The notes under the pieces were generated by a model. It searched no databases. It was not told where the DNA came from and worked only from the letters and a program-made list of their open reading frames with translations. Source: an uncultured Pelagibacteraceae bacterium (GTDB lineage: Bacteria; Pseudomonadota; Alphaproteobacteria; Pelagibacterales; Pelagibacteraceae). Taken from it: DNA of 61,500 nucleotides. Where the stretch lies: positions 1-61,500 of the forward strand of contig CAJXBA010000004.1 in NCBI GenBank assembly GCA_913050185.1, read 5' to 3'. This document shows positions 28,233 through 37,549 of the stretch, in pieces; position 1 is the stretch's first letter; each line of letters begins with the position of its first letter. The position numbers and the translations under genes were made by a program.

Positions 28233-29384
28233 ATGAAAAAGACAATTTACAATTATTTTTTTCACGAAATCATACGCTATTTTGTAATAGTAATATTTGC
28301 TACAACTGCGATTATTTGGACAGTTCAGGCAGTAAATTTCTTGGACCTTGTAACCGATGATGGCCATGCTTTTATGGTCTATATTTTCTATTCATCTCTA
28401 ACAATACCAAAAATAATAACAAAATTAATTCCTTTCTCCTTTTTAATAGCTTTATTGCTAACAATCTTAAAATTAGAAAAAGATAATGAACTAATCATTC
28501 TATGGATGTCAGGTTTAAATAAAATTCACATTGTAAATCTTATATTTCGCGTATCAATATTAGTCATGTTCATACATTTATTAATGTCAGTTGTTATAAA
28601 TCCGAAAATTCTGAATTTTTCAAGAACTATACTAAAAGATTCAGAGTTACAATTCGTCTCCTCATTGCTGAAAGAAAGAGAATTTAACGATTCTGTAAAA
28701 GGACTCACGATTTTTGTTGATAAAAAAAAAAAAAATAATACTTATGAAAACATTTTTATAAGAGACGACGGTCAAGTTCTAACCCAGATTTCCGATGGGC
28801 CGTCTACAATTTTTGCTAAAGCTGGATATGTAACAGAAAATAAAGAAAATTTAGTTTTATTAAATGGGAATATTCAAAAAACAAAAAATGACGGAACCGT
28901 AACTATTATCAAATTTGAAAAAACTGCAATAAACGTTACTGGTCTTTCTACAAGAAGTACAATTGAACCAAAAATCCAAGAAACATCAACCATACACATT
29001 CTTAAATGCGTTCAGGAAAAAAATTTATATTTAAATAATTGCATTGACTATGTTACTGAGGAAAATATAGAAAGAAAAAAACAATTACTTAAGGAAAACA
29101 AAATGGAAATTAATAAAAGATTCGGTACACCTTTTTTTATACCACTGATTTCACTGATATCGTGCTTTCTGCTTTCTTCAAGAAGAGACAAAAAATATTC
29201 TAATATTGTTAAATACTTATGTTTTCTTATCGGTTTTATGTTTCTTATAGGAGCTGAAATAATGGTTAGATATTCAGGCACCTCATGGAATCACACTGCA
29301 GTCTATTATTTGGTCCCTATTGGATTTCTTCCTTTAATTTACTTTTTTTTAATAAAATCATTTAAATATGAAAACTTAAATTAA
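28233..29384 (+). CDS. lptF: LPS export ABC transporter permease LptF
   Basis: A 383-aa inner-membrane protein. It has N-terminal helices (about residues 13-110), a periplasmic beta-jellyroll domain (about 135-260, with LPS export-type repeats) and three C-terminal helices (about 295-378). This is the YjgP/YjgQ fold that, with LptG and LptB2, extracts lipopolysaccharide from the inner membrane. The opening NYFFHEIIRYFVIVIFATTAI resembles other LptF proteins. lptG follows after 5 bp. Confidence 0.9.
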   Translation: MKKTIYNYFFHEIIRYFVIVIFATTAIIWTVQAVNFLDLVTDDGHAFMVYIFYSSLTIPKIITKLIPFSFLIALLLTILKLEKDNELIILWMSGLNKIHIVNLIFRVSILVMFIHLLMSVVINPKILNFSRTILKDSELQFVSSLLKEREFNDSVKGLTIFVDKKKKNNTYENIFIRDDGQVLTQISDGPSTIFAKAGYVTENKENLVLLNGNIQKTKNDGTVTIIKFEKTAINVTGLSTRSTIEPKIQETSTIHILKCVQEKNLYLNNCIDYVTEENIERKKQLLKENKMEINKRFGTPFFIPLISLISCFLLSSRRDKKYSNIVKYLCFLIGFMFLIGAEIMVRYSGTSWNHTAVYYLVPIGFLPLIYFFLIKSFKYENLN

Positions 29385-29389
29385 TATAT

Positions 29390-30484
29390 ATGATTAAATC
29401 ATTCATTATAAATAATTACTTAAGCCGTGAATATTTAAAAATTACTTTTAACATGACTTTAGTATTTTTCAGCTTGGGTTTTGTTGTAAATTTATTTGAA
29501 GAAATAAATCTATTTAAAGACTACGATATAGGAATGGGAATACCGATCTTACTTACCTTGTTATTTATTCCAAGTCTGATTTACAACATGTTTCCCTTTA
29601 TAATTTTATTATCGGGAATTTGGTTTTTTCAAAAAATAAAAAAGACAGATGAAATTATTGGAATGAGAGTTTCCGGAATGTCAAACTTCTCGGTAATTAT
29701 GATTCCCAGCGTTTTATCTTTAATCTTAGGAGTATTATTTATTACCATAATCAATCCAATCACCTCTAGCATGGTAAAGAAATATGAATCTATCAAAAGT
29801 AATTATTATGAAAAAGAGCAAGACTATTTAGCTACTGTTACCAACAATGGAATTTGGATAAAGGAAAAAAATTTAGGAAGAAATTTCATAATAAGATCTT
29901 CGAAATTAAATGATAATAAATTGATGAATCTTACTATTTATGAATTTGATCAAAACAATAATTTTATAAAAAGAATAGAAGCTAAATCTGCTGATATCAG
30001 TACACAACATTGGCTTATTGAAGACGCAAGTATAATAGACAAAAATGGAATAACCGTTTTTAAGAATGGTGGAGATCTCCGTCACACAAGTATTTATGAT
30101 ATCAATAAGATTAAAAGCTTATATTCAAATCTCGACACTGTTTCGTTTTGGAACCTTAACAATGAAATTAAGCTTTTGAAAGATAGAGGTTATTCGACAA
30201 AAGCTATGAAGTCAAAGTTACAACAATCTTTAGCGTTTCCTTTTTTTCTTTTAAGCATGATTCTACTAAGCGGCGTATTTACACTGGGTATGCGCTTTAA
30301 GGAAAACAACTGGAATTATACATTTATAGCAATAATTACGAGTATATTAATATTTTATTTTATTGATTTTTCAGCTGCGTTAGGCAAAACTGATAAATTG
30401 CCAATTGAAGTTTCTGTTTGGATGCCAATTGTCGTCATTTTCATTTTCAGCGCTGTAGGAATAATACATGCAAATCAAAAATAA
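29390..30484 (+). CDS. lptG: LPS export ABC transporter permease LptG
   Basis: A 364-aa YjgP/YjgQ-family permease. The opening INNYLSREYLKITFNMTLVFFSLG, the coupling-helix region KKTDEIIGMRVSGMSNFSVIM, a periplasmic domain (about 130-265) and C-terminal helices with LAFPFFLLSMILLSGVF are typical. It pairs with LptF. Its end overlaps lptD by 17 nt, so transporter and outer-membrane translocon are co-expressed. Confidence 0.92.
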   Translation: MIKSFIINNYLSREYLKITFNMTLVFFSLGFVVNLFEEINLFKDYDIGMGIPILLTLLFIPSLIYNMFPFIILLSGIWFFQKIKKTDEIIGMRVSGMSNFSVIMIPSVLSLILGVLFITIINPITSSMVKKYESIKSNYYEKEQDYLATVTNNGIWIKEKNLGRNFIIRSSKLNDNKLMNLTIYEFDQNNNFIKRIEAKSADISTQHWLIEDASIIDKNGITVFKNGGDLRHTSIYDINKIKSLYSNLDTVSFWNLNNEIKLLKDRGYSTKAMKSKLQQSLAFPFFLLSMILLSGVFTLGMRFKENNWNYTFIAIITSILIFYFIDFSAALGKTDKLPIEVSVWMPIVVIFIFSAVGIIHANQK

Positions 30485-32909
30485 AATTTTTTTAATCATT
30501 GTTATTTGTCTTTTTAATCTGAATGTATTGCCTGTTTATCTTTTTGCAGATGAGTTTAATATTTCTGCTACCAAAGTTTCAATTGACCAAAAAAACAACA
30601 TTGTTATTGGCGAAGGTTCTGTTGAAGTTACCGATGTAGAAGGCAATCTTATAAAAACTGATAAGGCAACTTATAAAAAAACTAAAGAATTTTTGATGGC
30701 AGAAGGTTCTGTCGAAGTTTTTGATACCGATGGTAATATATTAAAAACTGACAAAGCAACATATGATAACATAAAAAACCTAATCATTACTTACGATAAT
30801 TCTGAATTGATTCTGACAGAAGGCTATAAACTTACATCAAACAAAATATTATATAATATTAAGAATAAAATATTAAGCTCCGACCAAGATTCAATTTTTA
30901 CTGATATAGATGGCAATATCGTTATGGTTGACATGTTTCAATATCAAATAGAAAAAAATTTATTTTCATCGATAGGGGAAATAAAAATTATTGACGTCAA
31001 GAAGAATAAATACTTCTTCAAAGAAATACATGTAGACACAATAAAAAAGGAAATGATTGGTTCTGACGTCAGTGTTGCCTTGGATAACAAAAGCTTTGGG
31101 GTGAGTGAAGAAAATGATCCAAGATTCGCCGCCAATGATATACTTATAACCAAAAATAAATATAATTTGTCTAAAGGTGTTTTTACGGTATGTAGGCAAA
31201 AAGAAGGTAGATGTCCACCTTGGATGATACAAGCAAATAAAATCCTTCATGATAACATAAAAAAAAAAATATATTATGAGCATGCAACATTAAAAATTTA
31301 CGATGTGCCCATATTTTACTTTCCAAGATTTTCTCATCCTGATCCGTCCGTCAAAAGACAATCTGGCTTTTTAACTCCTTTTTTTACTGATTCTACAAAT
31401 GTAGGTGCCGGTTTTGGACTACCATACTTCTGGGCCATTAGTCACGACAAAGATCTTACTTTTACCCCAAAGATTTATGCAAAAGAGAATGTATTACTTT
31501 TGAATGAATACAGGCAAGCTTATAAAAATTCTTTTTTGACATTAGATACCAGTTACACTCAGGGATACAAAGATACTAATAGTACAAAAACAGATGGTTC
31601 AAGAAATCATATTTTCGGTGAATTAAGTATTGATTTTGGTAAAAATAAAACTTTTGATAGTAGCTTATCTTTCAAAATGCAAAAAACATCCAATGATACG
31701 TATTTTAGAGTGCATGATGTCAATACTACATTGGTTGATTCCGAAAATACAAATCTAGAAAATAAAATTGATTATAGTTTTAATAAAGATGACATGTATC
31801 TAAATATTTCAGCAACTGTTTATGAAGATTTAAGAGAAAAATCAAACGATAGATATGAATATATTTTACCCAATATATTGTTTGGGAAAAATTTTTTATC
31901 TGAAAAATTTGGATCATTTGATTTAAAATCAAATGCTCTTTACAAAAACTACGATGGTAATAAATACATAACTTCTCTAACTAACGATGTTGTTTGGAGT
32001 GCTGGCAGTAAAATTACACAAAATGGATTTGTTAACATTTTAGAGGGCATGGTTAAGAATACCAACTATAATGCAAAAAACACACCAGACTATAAAACGA
32101 ACAAAACTACAAACGAACTTAGCAGCGTTTTAACTTTTAAGAGTTATTTGCCAATGGAAAAAAAAGGAATGAATTTTTCTAAAACTTTTTCACCAAATGT
32201 TATGTTTAGATATGCACCAGGCCACATGAGGGATTTGAGTGGAGATGATGTGATCTTAAATTATGCAAATTTGTATTCAATGAATAAAACTTCAGAAATT
32301 GAGGATGGTTTAAGCGCTGTTATAGGTTTTGACTATAAATCATCCAGAAAAAGTAAAAAAGAAGAAACTGATAAGGACAAATTTTCAGTGTCAATGGGAC
32401 AGGTCTTTAGAGGCAAAAGAAACGAAAATATTCCATCAAGAAGCTCATTAGATCAAAAAATGTCCGATGTGGTGGGTGATATTAACTACAATTTTTTAAA
32501 AATAGGCAATGTTAGTTACAAATTTTCACTTGATCACAACTTTAATACTCTAAATTATAATAACGTCTCAACTAGTTTAAATTTTGGTAAGGTTAGTTTT
32601 AATTTGGATTACCTAGAGCAACGAAATCATGTAGGAGACGAGCATTACCTTAGTCATGGTATCGACCTAAACATCAACGATCATAATAAATTTGGTTTTT
32701 CAACTAAGAAAAATTATAAAACTGATAGTACGGAATTTTATGATATAAGTTATCAATATGCTATTGATTGTTTAACGGCTGGTTTAGTTTTTAAAAGAGA
32801 GTTTTATGACGATACTGATAGAGACTTAGAACCGAAAGATTCTTTAATGTTTACAATAAGCTTTATTCCATTGGGGGGAGTAAAAACTTCAGCATTTGTT
32901 AGTCCGTGA
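30468..32909 (+). CDS. lptD: LPS-assembly outer membrane protein LptD
   Basis: An 813-aa protein that inserts LPS into the outer leaflet. It has a signal peptide (about residues 1-27), an LptA/OstA-like jellyroll (about 28-190) and a beta-barrel. The junction motif VPIFYFPRFSHPDPSVKRQSGFLTP is diagnostic of LptD. Cysteines in VCRQKEGRCPP and one near the C-terminus could form structural disulfides. Residues 48-77 and 78-107 are a tandem 30-aa duplication. The TGA overlaps the GTG of the next gene. Confidence 0.95.
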   Translation: MQIKNKIFLIIVICLFNLNVLPVYLFADEFNISATKVSIDQKNNIVIGEGSVEVTDVEGNLIKTDKATYKKTKEFLMAEGSVEVFDTDGNILKTDKATYDNIKNLIITYDNSELILTEGYKLTSNKILYNIKNKILSSDQDSIFTDIDGNIVMVDMFQYQIEKNLFSSIGEIKIIDVKKNKYFFKEIHVDTIKKEMIGSDVSVALDNKSFGVSEENDPRFAANDILITKNKYNLSKGVFTVCRQKEGRCPPWMIQANKILHDNIKKKIYYEHATLKIYDVPIFYFPRFSHPDPSVKRQSGFLTPFFTDSTNVGAGFGLPYFWAISHDKDLTFTPKIYAKENVLLLNEYRQAYKNSFLTLDTSYTQGYKDTNSTKTDGSRNHIFGELSIDFGKNKTFDSSLSFKMQKTSNDTYFRVHDVNTTLVDSENTNLENKIDYSFNKDDMYLNISATVYEDLREKSNDRYEYILPNILFGKNFLSEKFGSFDLKSNALYKNYDGNKYITSLTNDVVWSAGSKITQNGFVNILEGMVKNTNYNAKNTPDYKTNKTTNELSSVLTFKSYLPMEKKGMNFSKTFSPNVMFRYAPGHMRDLSGDDVILNYANLYSMNKTSEIEDGLSAVIGFDYKSSRKSKKEETDKDKFSVSMGQVFRGKRNENIPSRSSLDQKMSDVVGDINYNFLKIGNVSYKFSLDHNFNTLNYNNVSTSLNFGKVSFNLDYLEQRNHVGDEHYLSHGIDLNINDHNKFGFSTKKNYKTDSTEFYDISYQYAIDCLTAGLVFKREFYDDTDRDLEPKDSLMFTISFIPLGGVKTSAFVSP
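30609..30788 (+). repeat. tandem duplication of 90 bp within lptD
   Basis: Two adjacent 90-bp units encode 30-aa repeats sharing EGSVEV-D--GN--KTDKATY. The DNA is also similar (for example GGTTCTGTTGAAG at 30615 and GGTTCTGTCGAAG at 30705), which points to a fairly recent in-frame duplication on top of the natural repetitiveness of the jellyroll. Confidence 0.8.
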
Positions 32910-34060
32910 TCAATTTTAAGAAAATATTTTTTATTAGCATAACCGCTTCTCTTACTCTACTCACGCTTTTGGCGTTAGTTTTATTTTTTTATACAATTTT
33001 CTTTTTCGAAAAACCTATTGTCCAAAAACAGACCACTGAAAGTGAGGAAGTAATAAATGTTGAAAAACCAGTTGAAAATGTTGAAGAACCGATTGAAAAA
33101 GTTAAAAAACCAGTTGAAAAAATTGAAACAACAAAAAAAATTACAAAAGATAATACTAAGCAAGTTAAATCCACCACTTCAAAAAGCAAAACTGCAATCA
33201 AAGATGCTTTGTATGCCAGCATTGGAAACAAAGCTATAACCAAATTAGATATCGTGAATGAGATGAAAATAATTTTGATACTAACTAATCAAAGTTTTTC
33301 TGAAAATACTAAAGATCATATACAAGCAGCAGCAACACAATCTATAATTAAAAGGATCATAAAAACAATTGAAATTGAAAAATATAAGTCTTTAAGCTTT
33401 AATCCTACAGATCTTCAAAACGAATTAGAGAAGTGGGCACAAAATATAAATATGGATTTAGATACGTTTAAAAATACTTTTGTGGTTAATAAAATTAATT
33501 TTTCTGATATTTCTTCTCGAGTTAAAACAGAACTTTTATGGAATAGTTTAATATTTGAATTGTACAAAAACAGATTAATAGTTAATGAAGATGAAATAAA
33601 TGACCAATTAAAAACTATTCAAAATAAAAAAGAAGTTAAAGAATATTTAATTTCAGAAATTATAATTAAACCTACTGCAGAAAATAAATTAGAAACTGCT
33701 GTAAAAGAAATAAAAAACAAAATTAAAACCGAAGGTTTCGAAAAAGTTGCTATGAACCAAAGTATTTCAGAAACAGCTTTCAAAGGTGGGGATTTAGGAT
33801 GGGTTAATGAAAATGCTATTGCTAAAAAATTCAAATCTCAAATAATTAACACAGCTATAGGGAGTATCTCACAACCCATTATTTTGCCTCAAGGTATTTT
33901 ATTTTTTAAAATAAGAGATAAACGAAAAATGAAAAAAAATATAAACTTTGATAACTTAAAAAAACAATTGGTCAATGCTGAAAGAACAAAAATTCTTAAT
34001 ATGTACTCACTGTCTCACTATGATAGTCTAAACAGATCTATAACAATTAAATATTACTAA
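32906..34060 (+). CDS. membrane-anchored SurA-like peptidyl-prolyl isomerase/chaperone
   Basis: A 384-aa protein starting with GTG, overlapping the lptD stop (GTGA). The N-terminus is a hydrophobic segment (about residues 7-33) with no clear cleavage site, so it is probably an anchor. A Lys/Glu/Pro linker (about 34-95) contains three heptapeptide repeats, VEKPVEN/VEEPIEK/VKKPVEK. A SurA N-like helical domain follows (about 98-235, starting ALYASIGNKAITKLDIVNEM), then a parvulin domain (about 245-345, ISEIIIKPTAEN...FKGGDLGWVNENAI). Its place after lptD and before pdxA-ksgA is the classic surA position, so it should help fold LptD and other barrels. Confidence 0.85.
   Translation: MINFKKIFFISITASLTLLTLLALVLFFYTIFFFEKPIVQKQTTESEEVINVEKPVENVEEPIEKVKKPVEKIETTKKITKDNTKQVKSTTSKSKTAIKDALYASIGNKAITKLDIVNEMKIILILTNQSFSENTKDHIQAAATQSIIKRIIKTIEIEKYKSLSFNPTDLQNELEKWAQNINMDLDTFKNTFVVNKINFSDISSRVKTELLWNSLIFELYKNRLIVNEDEINDQLKTIQNKKEVKEYLISEIIIKPTAENKLETAVKEIKNKIKTEGFEKVAMNQSISETAFKGGDLGWVNENAIAKKFKSQIINTAIGSISQPIILPQGILFFKIRDKRKMKKNINFDNLKKQLVNAERTKILNMYSLSHYDSLNRSITIKYY
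33059..33121 (+). repeat. three tandem 21-bp repeats encoding a heptapeptide linker
   Basis: Units begin GTTGAAAAACCAGTTGAAAAT, GTTGAAGAACCGATTGAAAAA and GTTAAAAAACCAGTTGAAAAA. They encode VEKPVEN, VEEPIEK and VKKPVEK in the linker of the SurA-like protein; a fourth unit decays after ATTGAAAC. Minisatellites of this kind often vary in copy number between strains. Confidence 0.85.
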
Positions 34061-35035
34061 ATGACTAGAAGAACTATAGCTATAATTGCCGGAGAGCCTA
34101 ATAGCATTTCATCAGAAATTATTTTTAAATGTTGGAAAAAAAGAAAACAGTACATCCATCAACCACTTTTAGTAATTGGAAGTATACATCTATTAAATTT
34201 ACAAAAAAAAAAATTAAAATATAATATTAAAATTAAAAAAATTAATAGTAATTTTAAAACAAGGGACTTAATCGGAAACAAGATTCCTGTTTATGATGTA
34301 ATATACAAACAAGAAAAACCTTTCCAAAAAATATCAAGCAAATCGAACAAATATATTTTCAAATGTTTTGATATAGCAAAAAAATTTATTAATGATCAAA
34401 AAATCTTAGGTTTTATAAACTGTCCAGTTTGCAAAGAATCCTTATTTAGAGAAAAATATCAAGGAATTACAGAATTTCTTTCCAAGAAAACCAATAGGTC
34501 TGGCAATGAGGTGATGTTAATTTATAACAAAAAATTATCAGTATCACCGATAACAACGCATATACCGTTAAACCAGGTAAGTAGAAAAATAAATAAATTA
34601 GAAATTGTAAAAAAGGTAAAAATTATAAGTAATTTTTATAAAAAAATTTTTAGGAAAAGTCCAAATATTGCCATTATGGGATTAAACCCACATAATTTCT
34701 CATCAAAAAAGAAATCTGAAGAAAAAGAAATTATTTTACCGGCAGTAAAAGCTATTAAAAAATTAGGAATAAAAGCAATGGGACCAATTTCTCCTGATGC
34801 ATTTTTTGCAATTTTTAAACAATATAAAATTGATGTAATTGTTGGAATGTACCACGATCAGGTACTTTCTCCTTTTAAAACTTTATTCAAATATGATGCA
34901 ATAAACATTACACTGGGACTTCCTTATATCAGAATATCGCCAGATCATGGCGTGGCAGAAAATATAATTGGTAAAAATGTTGCTGATCCCAAAAGTTTAA
35001 TTGAATCGATTAAATTCTTTAATTGCGTAAAATAG
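34061..35035 (+). CDS. pdxA: 4-hydroxythreonine-4-phosphate dehydrogenase PdxA
   Basis: A 324-aa NAD-dependent enzyme of the DXP-dependent pyridoxal phosphate pathway. Recognisable parts: the N-terminal IAIIAGEPNSISSEII, the ITTHIPLNQVS metal-ligand region, IMGLNPHNFS, VGMYHDQVLSPFK and RISPDHGVAENIIG. It lies directly after the surA-like gene (0 bp gap) and is followed immediately by ksgA, the same surA-pdxA-ksgA order as in E. coli. Confidence 0.94.
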   Translation: MTRRTIAIIAGEPNSISSEIIFKCWKKRKQYIHQPLLVIGSIHLLNLQKKKLKYNIKIKKINSNFKTRDLIGNKIPVYDVIYKQEKPFQKISSKSNKYIFKCFDIAKKFINDQKILGFINCPVCKESLFREKYQGITEFLSKKTNRSGNEVMLIYNKKLSVSPITTHIPLNQVSRKINKLEIVKKVKIISNFYKKIFRKSPNIAIMGLNPHNFSSKKKSEEKEIILPAVKAIKKLGIKAMGPISPDAFFAIFKQYKIDVIVGMYHDQVLSPFKTLFKYDAINITLGLPYIRISPDHGVAENIIGKNVADPKSLIESIKFFNCVK

Positions 35036-35050
35036 TTGATACATCTGTTT

Positions 35051-35845
35051 ATGAATTTTAAAAAAAGCTTGGGACAAAATTTTTTAATTGATCAAAATAT
35101 AATTGAGAAAATCATTAAAATTGGAAAGATCGAAAAAAACAAAACAATCTTAGAAATAGGTTCGGGTAATGGAAGTTTAACAAGAAAAATTACAAGCACG
35201 AACGCAAAAAAAATCATTGCAGTCGAAAAAGATAATAAATTAGCTTCGTTATTAAAAAACAATTTTAATAATTTTAAAAATGTAAAAATAATCAACGATG
35301 ACATTTTTAATGTCATAAAAAATAATAATTTGGAACAAAACACCATCGTATTTGGTAACCTTCCATATAATATCTCTACTCAAATATTGGCTTCTCTCAC
35401 ATTGCTTGAAAAATGGCCTCCTTGGTATGAAGTTATGATTTTAATGTTTCAAAAGGAAGTTGCTAACAGAATTCTAGCAAAAAAAAATACTAAAGACTTT
35501 GGTCGGTTATCAATCCTATGTAACTGGAGACTAGATATAAAAAAACATTTTGACGTTTCAAAAAATTGTTTCTTTCCTAAGCCTAAAGTTAATTCAACAG
35601 TTTTATCGTTTAGACCAAAAAAAAATATTAATTTTAATATAAAAAATCCTAAAAATCTTGAAATGATAACAAGAGTCCTATTCACAAATAGAAGAAAAAT
35701 GATTAATAAAAATTTTACAAAATTATTTATGAATAATAAACTAGTAGCTAAGGATTTAAATTTAGACCTAAGTCAAAGGCCTGGAGAGTTAAGTAATGAA
35801 ATGTTCTACAAAATCGTAATGAGGTATGAAAAGTTATTTGATTAG
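35051..35845 (+). CDS. rsmA: 16S rRNA dimethyladenosine transferase KsgA/RsmA
   Basis: About 264 aa from the ATG at 35051 (MNFKKSLGQNFLID), the usual N-terminus; a TTG at 35036 would add five residues. The SAM motif is LEIGSGNGSLT and the catalytic motif IV is GNLPYNIST. It dimethylates two adjacent adenines near the 3' end of 16S rRNA (A1518 and A1519 in E. coli), a late quality check in 30S assembly. It overlaps the convergent gmk by 12 nt. Confidence 0.95.
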   Translation: MNFKKSLGQNFLIDQNIIEKIIKIGKIEKNKTILEIGSGNGSLTRKITSTNAKKIIAVEKDNKLASLLKNNFNNFKNVKIINDDIFNVIKNNNLEQNTIVFGNLPYNISTQILASLTLLEKWPPWYEVMILMFQKEVANRILAKKNTKDFGRLSILCNWRLDIKKHFDVSKNCFFPKPKVNSTVLSFRPKKNINFNIKNPKNLEMITRVLFTNRRKMINKNFTKLFMNNKLVAKDLNLDLSQRPGELSNEMFYKIVMRYEKLFD

Positions 35846-36466
35846 TTTTCCCACTTTTTTTGCGATTTCATCTATGTTTTGTGTTTGATTAATTCCTTTT
35901 TTTTCATTCATAATTATTTCTAATATTTTGCTATAACAAGTTTCCAAATCATCATTTATCACAACATAGTTATATTCTTTCCAATGAGAAATTTCTTCGT
36001 TGAATTTATTCATTCTTTCTTTAATCAATTTTTCTTGTTCTTTGTGACGGTTTAGCAATCTTTTTTTTAAAATTTCAATATTTGGCGGAAGGACAAAAAA
36101 TGTTACTAGAGGTAGACTTTCAATTTTCTTTAATTGTTGTGTTCCCTGCCAGTCAATATCAAATATTACATCTTTTCCAGCAGACAAAAGTTTTAGTACT
36201 GGTTCTTTTACAGTCCCGTAATAATTATCAAAAATTCTGGCGTATTCAAAAAAATGATTGCCTTTGATCAATAAATCAAAATCTTTTTCACCAACAAAAT
36301 GATAATCTTTGCCATTTATTTCACCTGGCCTTGGTTTTCTCGTTGTATGGGAAACTGAAATTATAAAATTAGAGTTATTTTTTTCAATTTTTTTTGCCAA
36401 AGTAGTCTTGCCTACACCTGAGGGTGACGACAACACAAACATCATGCCATTTGTTGTTGTTAGCAT
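35834..36466 (-). CDS. gmk: guanylate kinase
   Basis: About 210 aa. The P-loop is SSPSGVGKTTL, followed by the GMP-binding SHTTRKPRPGEINGKDYHFV. It phosphorylates GMP to GDP. I prefer the ATG at 36466; a TTG at 36475 and the double ATG just before FVLSSPSG are alternatives. It lies 47 bp downstream of acpP on the same strand and its end overlaps ksgA. Confidence 0.95.
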   Translation of the reverse strand: MLTTTNGMMFVLSSPSGVGKTTLAKKIEKNNSNFIISVSHTTRKPRPGEINGKDYHFVGEKDFDLLIKGNHFFEYARIFDNYYGTVKEPVLKLLSAGKDVIFDIDWQGTQQLKKIESLPLVTFFVLPPNIEILKKRLLNRHKEQEKLIKERMNKFNEEISHWKEYNYVVINDDLETCYSKILEIIMNEKKGINQTQNIDEIAKKVGKLIK

Positions 36467-36513
36467 ATTGTACAATTATGAACTTTGTTCTTATTTAAGC
36501 AACAATAAGATCT

Positions 36514-36759
36514 CTATGATTGGGCCGATTTACTTTCGATAAATTTTATAGCATCGCCTACGGTAAGAATCTTTTCTGCTTCGCTGTCAGAAATTTCTGA
36601 ACCAAATTCTTCTTCGAAAGCCATCACTAACTCAACCGTATCTAAACTATCGGCACCCAAATCATCAATAAAATTTGCCTCGTCGGTCACTTTTGCCTCA
36701 TCAACCCCTAAATGATCAGCGACCATCTTTTTGACCTTAACTGGTACATCTTTCTTCAT
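36514..36759 (-). CDS. acpP: acyl carrier protein
   Basis: An 81-aa acidic protein; the phosphopantetheine serine is in [19 protein letters not shown]. It carries acyl chains in fatty acid synthesis and supplies lipid A precursors. It follows fabG in the fabD-fabG-acpP order but has its own good promoter in the 55-bp gap, as expected for a protein needed in much larger amounts than its neighbours. Confidence 0.97.
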   Translation of the reverse strand: MKKDVPVKVKKMVADHLGVDEAKVTDEANFIDDLGADSLDTVELVMAFEEEFGSEISDSEAEKILTVGDAIKFIESKSAQS

Positions 36760-36790
36760 TTGTAATTCCTTAATTTGACTTAATTATCCT

Positions 36791-36818
36791 TTAATAGATT
36801 ATTAATAAATTTTGTCAA
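36791..36818 (-). promoter_or_regulatory. acpP promoter overlapping the fabG stop codon
   Basis: On the minus strand TTGACA (36818-36813) is a perfect -35 that contains the fabG TGA (36817-36815). A 16-bp spacer leads to TATTAA (36796-36791) as -10. The acpP ATG is 31 bp further, preceded by AAGGA. Confidence 0.65.
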
Positions 36819-37549
36819 GACATATACATTCCACCATTAACGTGCAATGTTTCACCGGTGATGTAAGATGCTTGGTCAGAAGATAAAAAGACCACACAGT
36901 TGGAAACGTCCTCGCCTGTTCCGAACTTTCCCATAGGAATCCTTGATGTCAGGTACATTTTGACTTTTTCGGCTATATTCATGGTCATGTCAGAAATTAT
37001 AAAACCGGGAGAAACACAATTAACAGTTATATTTTTTTTGGCATACTCAATAGCAAGACTTTTTGACATACCAATAATACCAGCTTTTGTGGCAGCGTAG
37101 TTCGATTGTCCTAAATTTCCAGTGTGCCCCACAACAGACGTAATGTTGACAATTCTCCCAAACTTATTTTTCAACATTTTTTTTATTGAATATTTTGTTA
37201 ACAAAAATGTTGAAGTTAAATTTACATCAACTACTTTCTTCCATTCTTCTTCTTTCATTCTTAAAGATAAGTTATCCATATTGGTTCCTGCATTATTGAT
37301 TAAAATATCTAAACCACCTAACTCTAGAACAACATTTTCAACAAATTCCTCTATTCTAGAGTGTTCAGATATATCAAATTTTAATATTTTAATATTTGAA
37401 TATTTTTTTTTAATTTGATCTAATTTTTCCGCTTTGGTTCCAGTTGCGACTATATTTGCACCTAGAGAAAAAAATTTTTTTACAAGTTCTCCGCCTATTC
37501 CACCCGTCGCTCCAGTTATAAGAACATTTTTATTTTTAAAGCTAATCAT
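36815..37549 (-). CDS. fabG: 3-oxoacyl-ACP reductase FabG
   Basis: A 244-aa short-chain dehydrogenase. The cofactor loop is GATGGIGGEL, the catalytic residues lie in NITSVVGHTGNLGQSNYAATKAG (Ser, Tyr and Lys), and INNAGTNMDN is typical. It reduces 3-oxoacyl-ACP with NADPH in each elongation round. The start overlaps the fabD stop by 4 nt (ATGA), so the two are coupled. Confidence 0.95.
   Translation of the reverse strand: MISFKNKNVLITGATGGIGGELVKKFFSLGANIVATGTKAEKLDQIKKKYSNIKILKFDISEHSRIEEFVENVVLELGGLDILINNAGTNMDNLSLRMKEEEWKKVVDVNLTSTFLLTKYSIKKMLKNKFGRIVNITSVVGHTGNLGQSNYAATKAGIIGMSKSLAIEYAKKNITVNCVSPGFIISDMTMNIAEKVKMYLTSRIPMGKFGTGEDVSNCVVFLSSDQASYITGETLHVNGGMYMS

Noticed and set aside
33057-33239. 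Lys/Leu/Asn repeat-rich open frame overlapping the SurA-like linker in another frame
   Set aside because: It is an out-of-frame reading of the 21-bp repeats inside the longer conserved gene.
36489-36510. TCTTATT/AATAAGA hairpin between acpP and gmk as a terminator
   Set aside because: The stem has only one G/C pair and no T-run follows on the minus strand, so it is a poor terminator.
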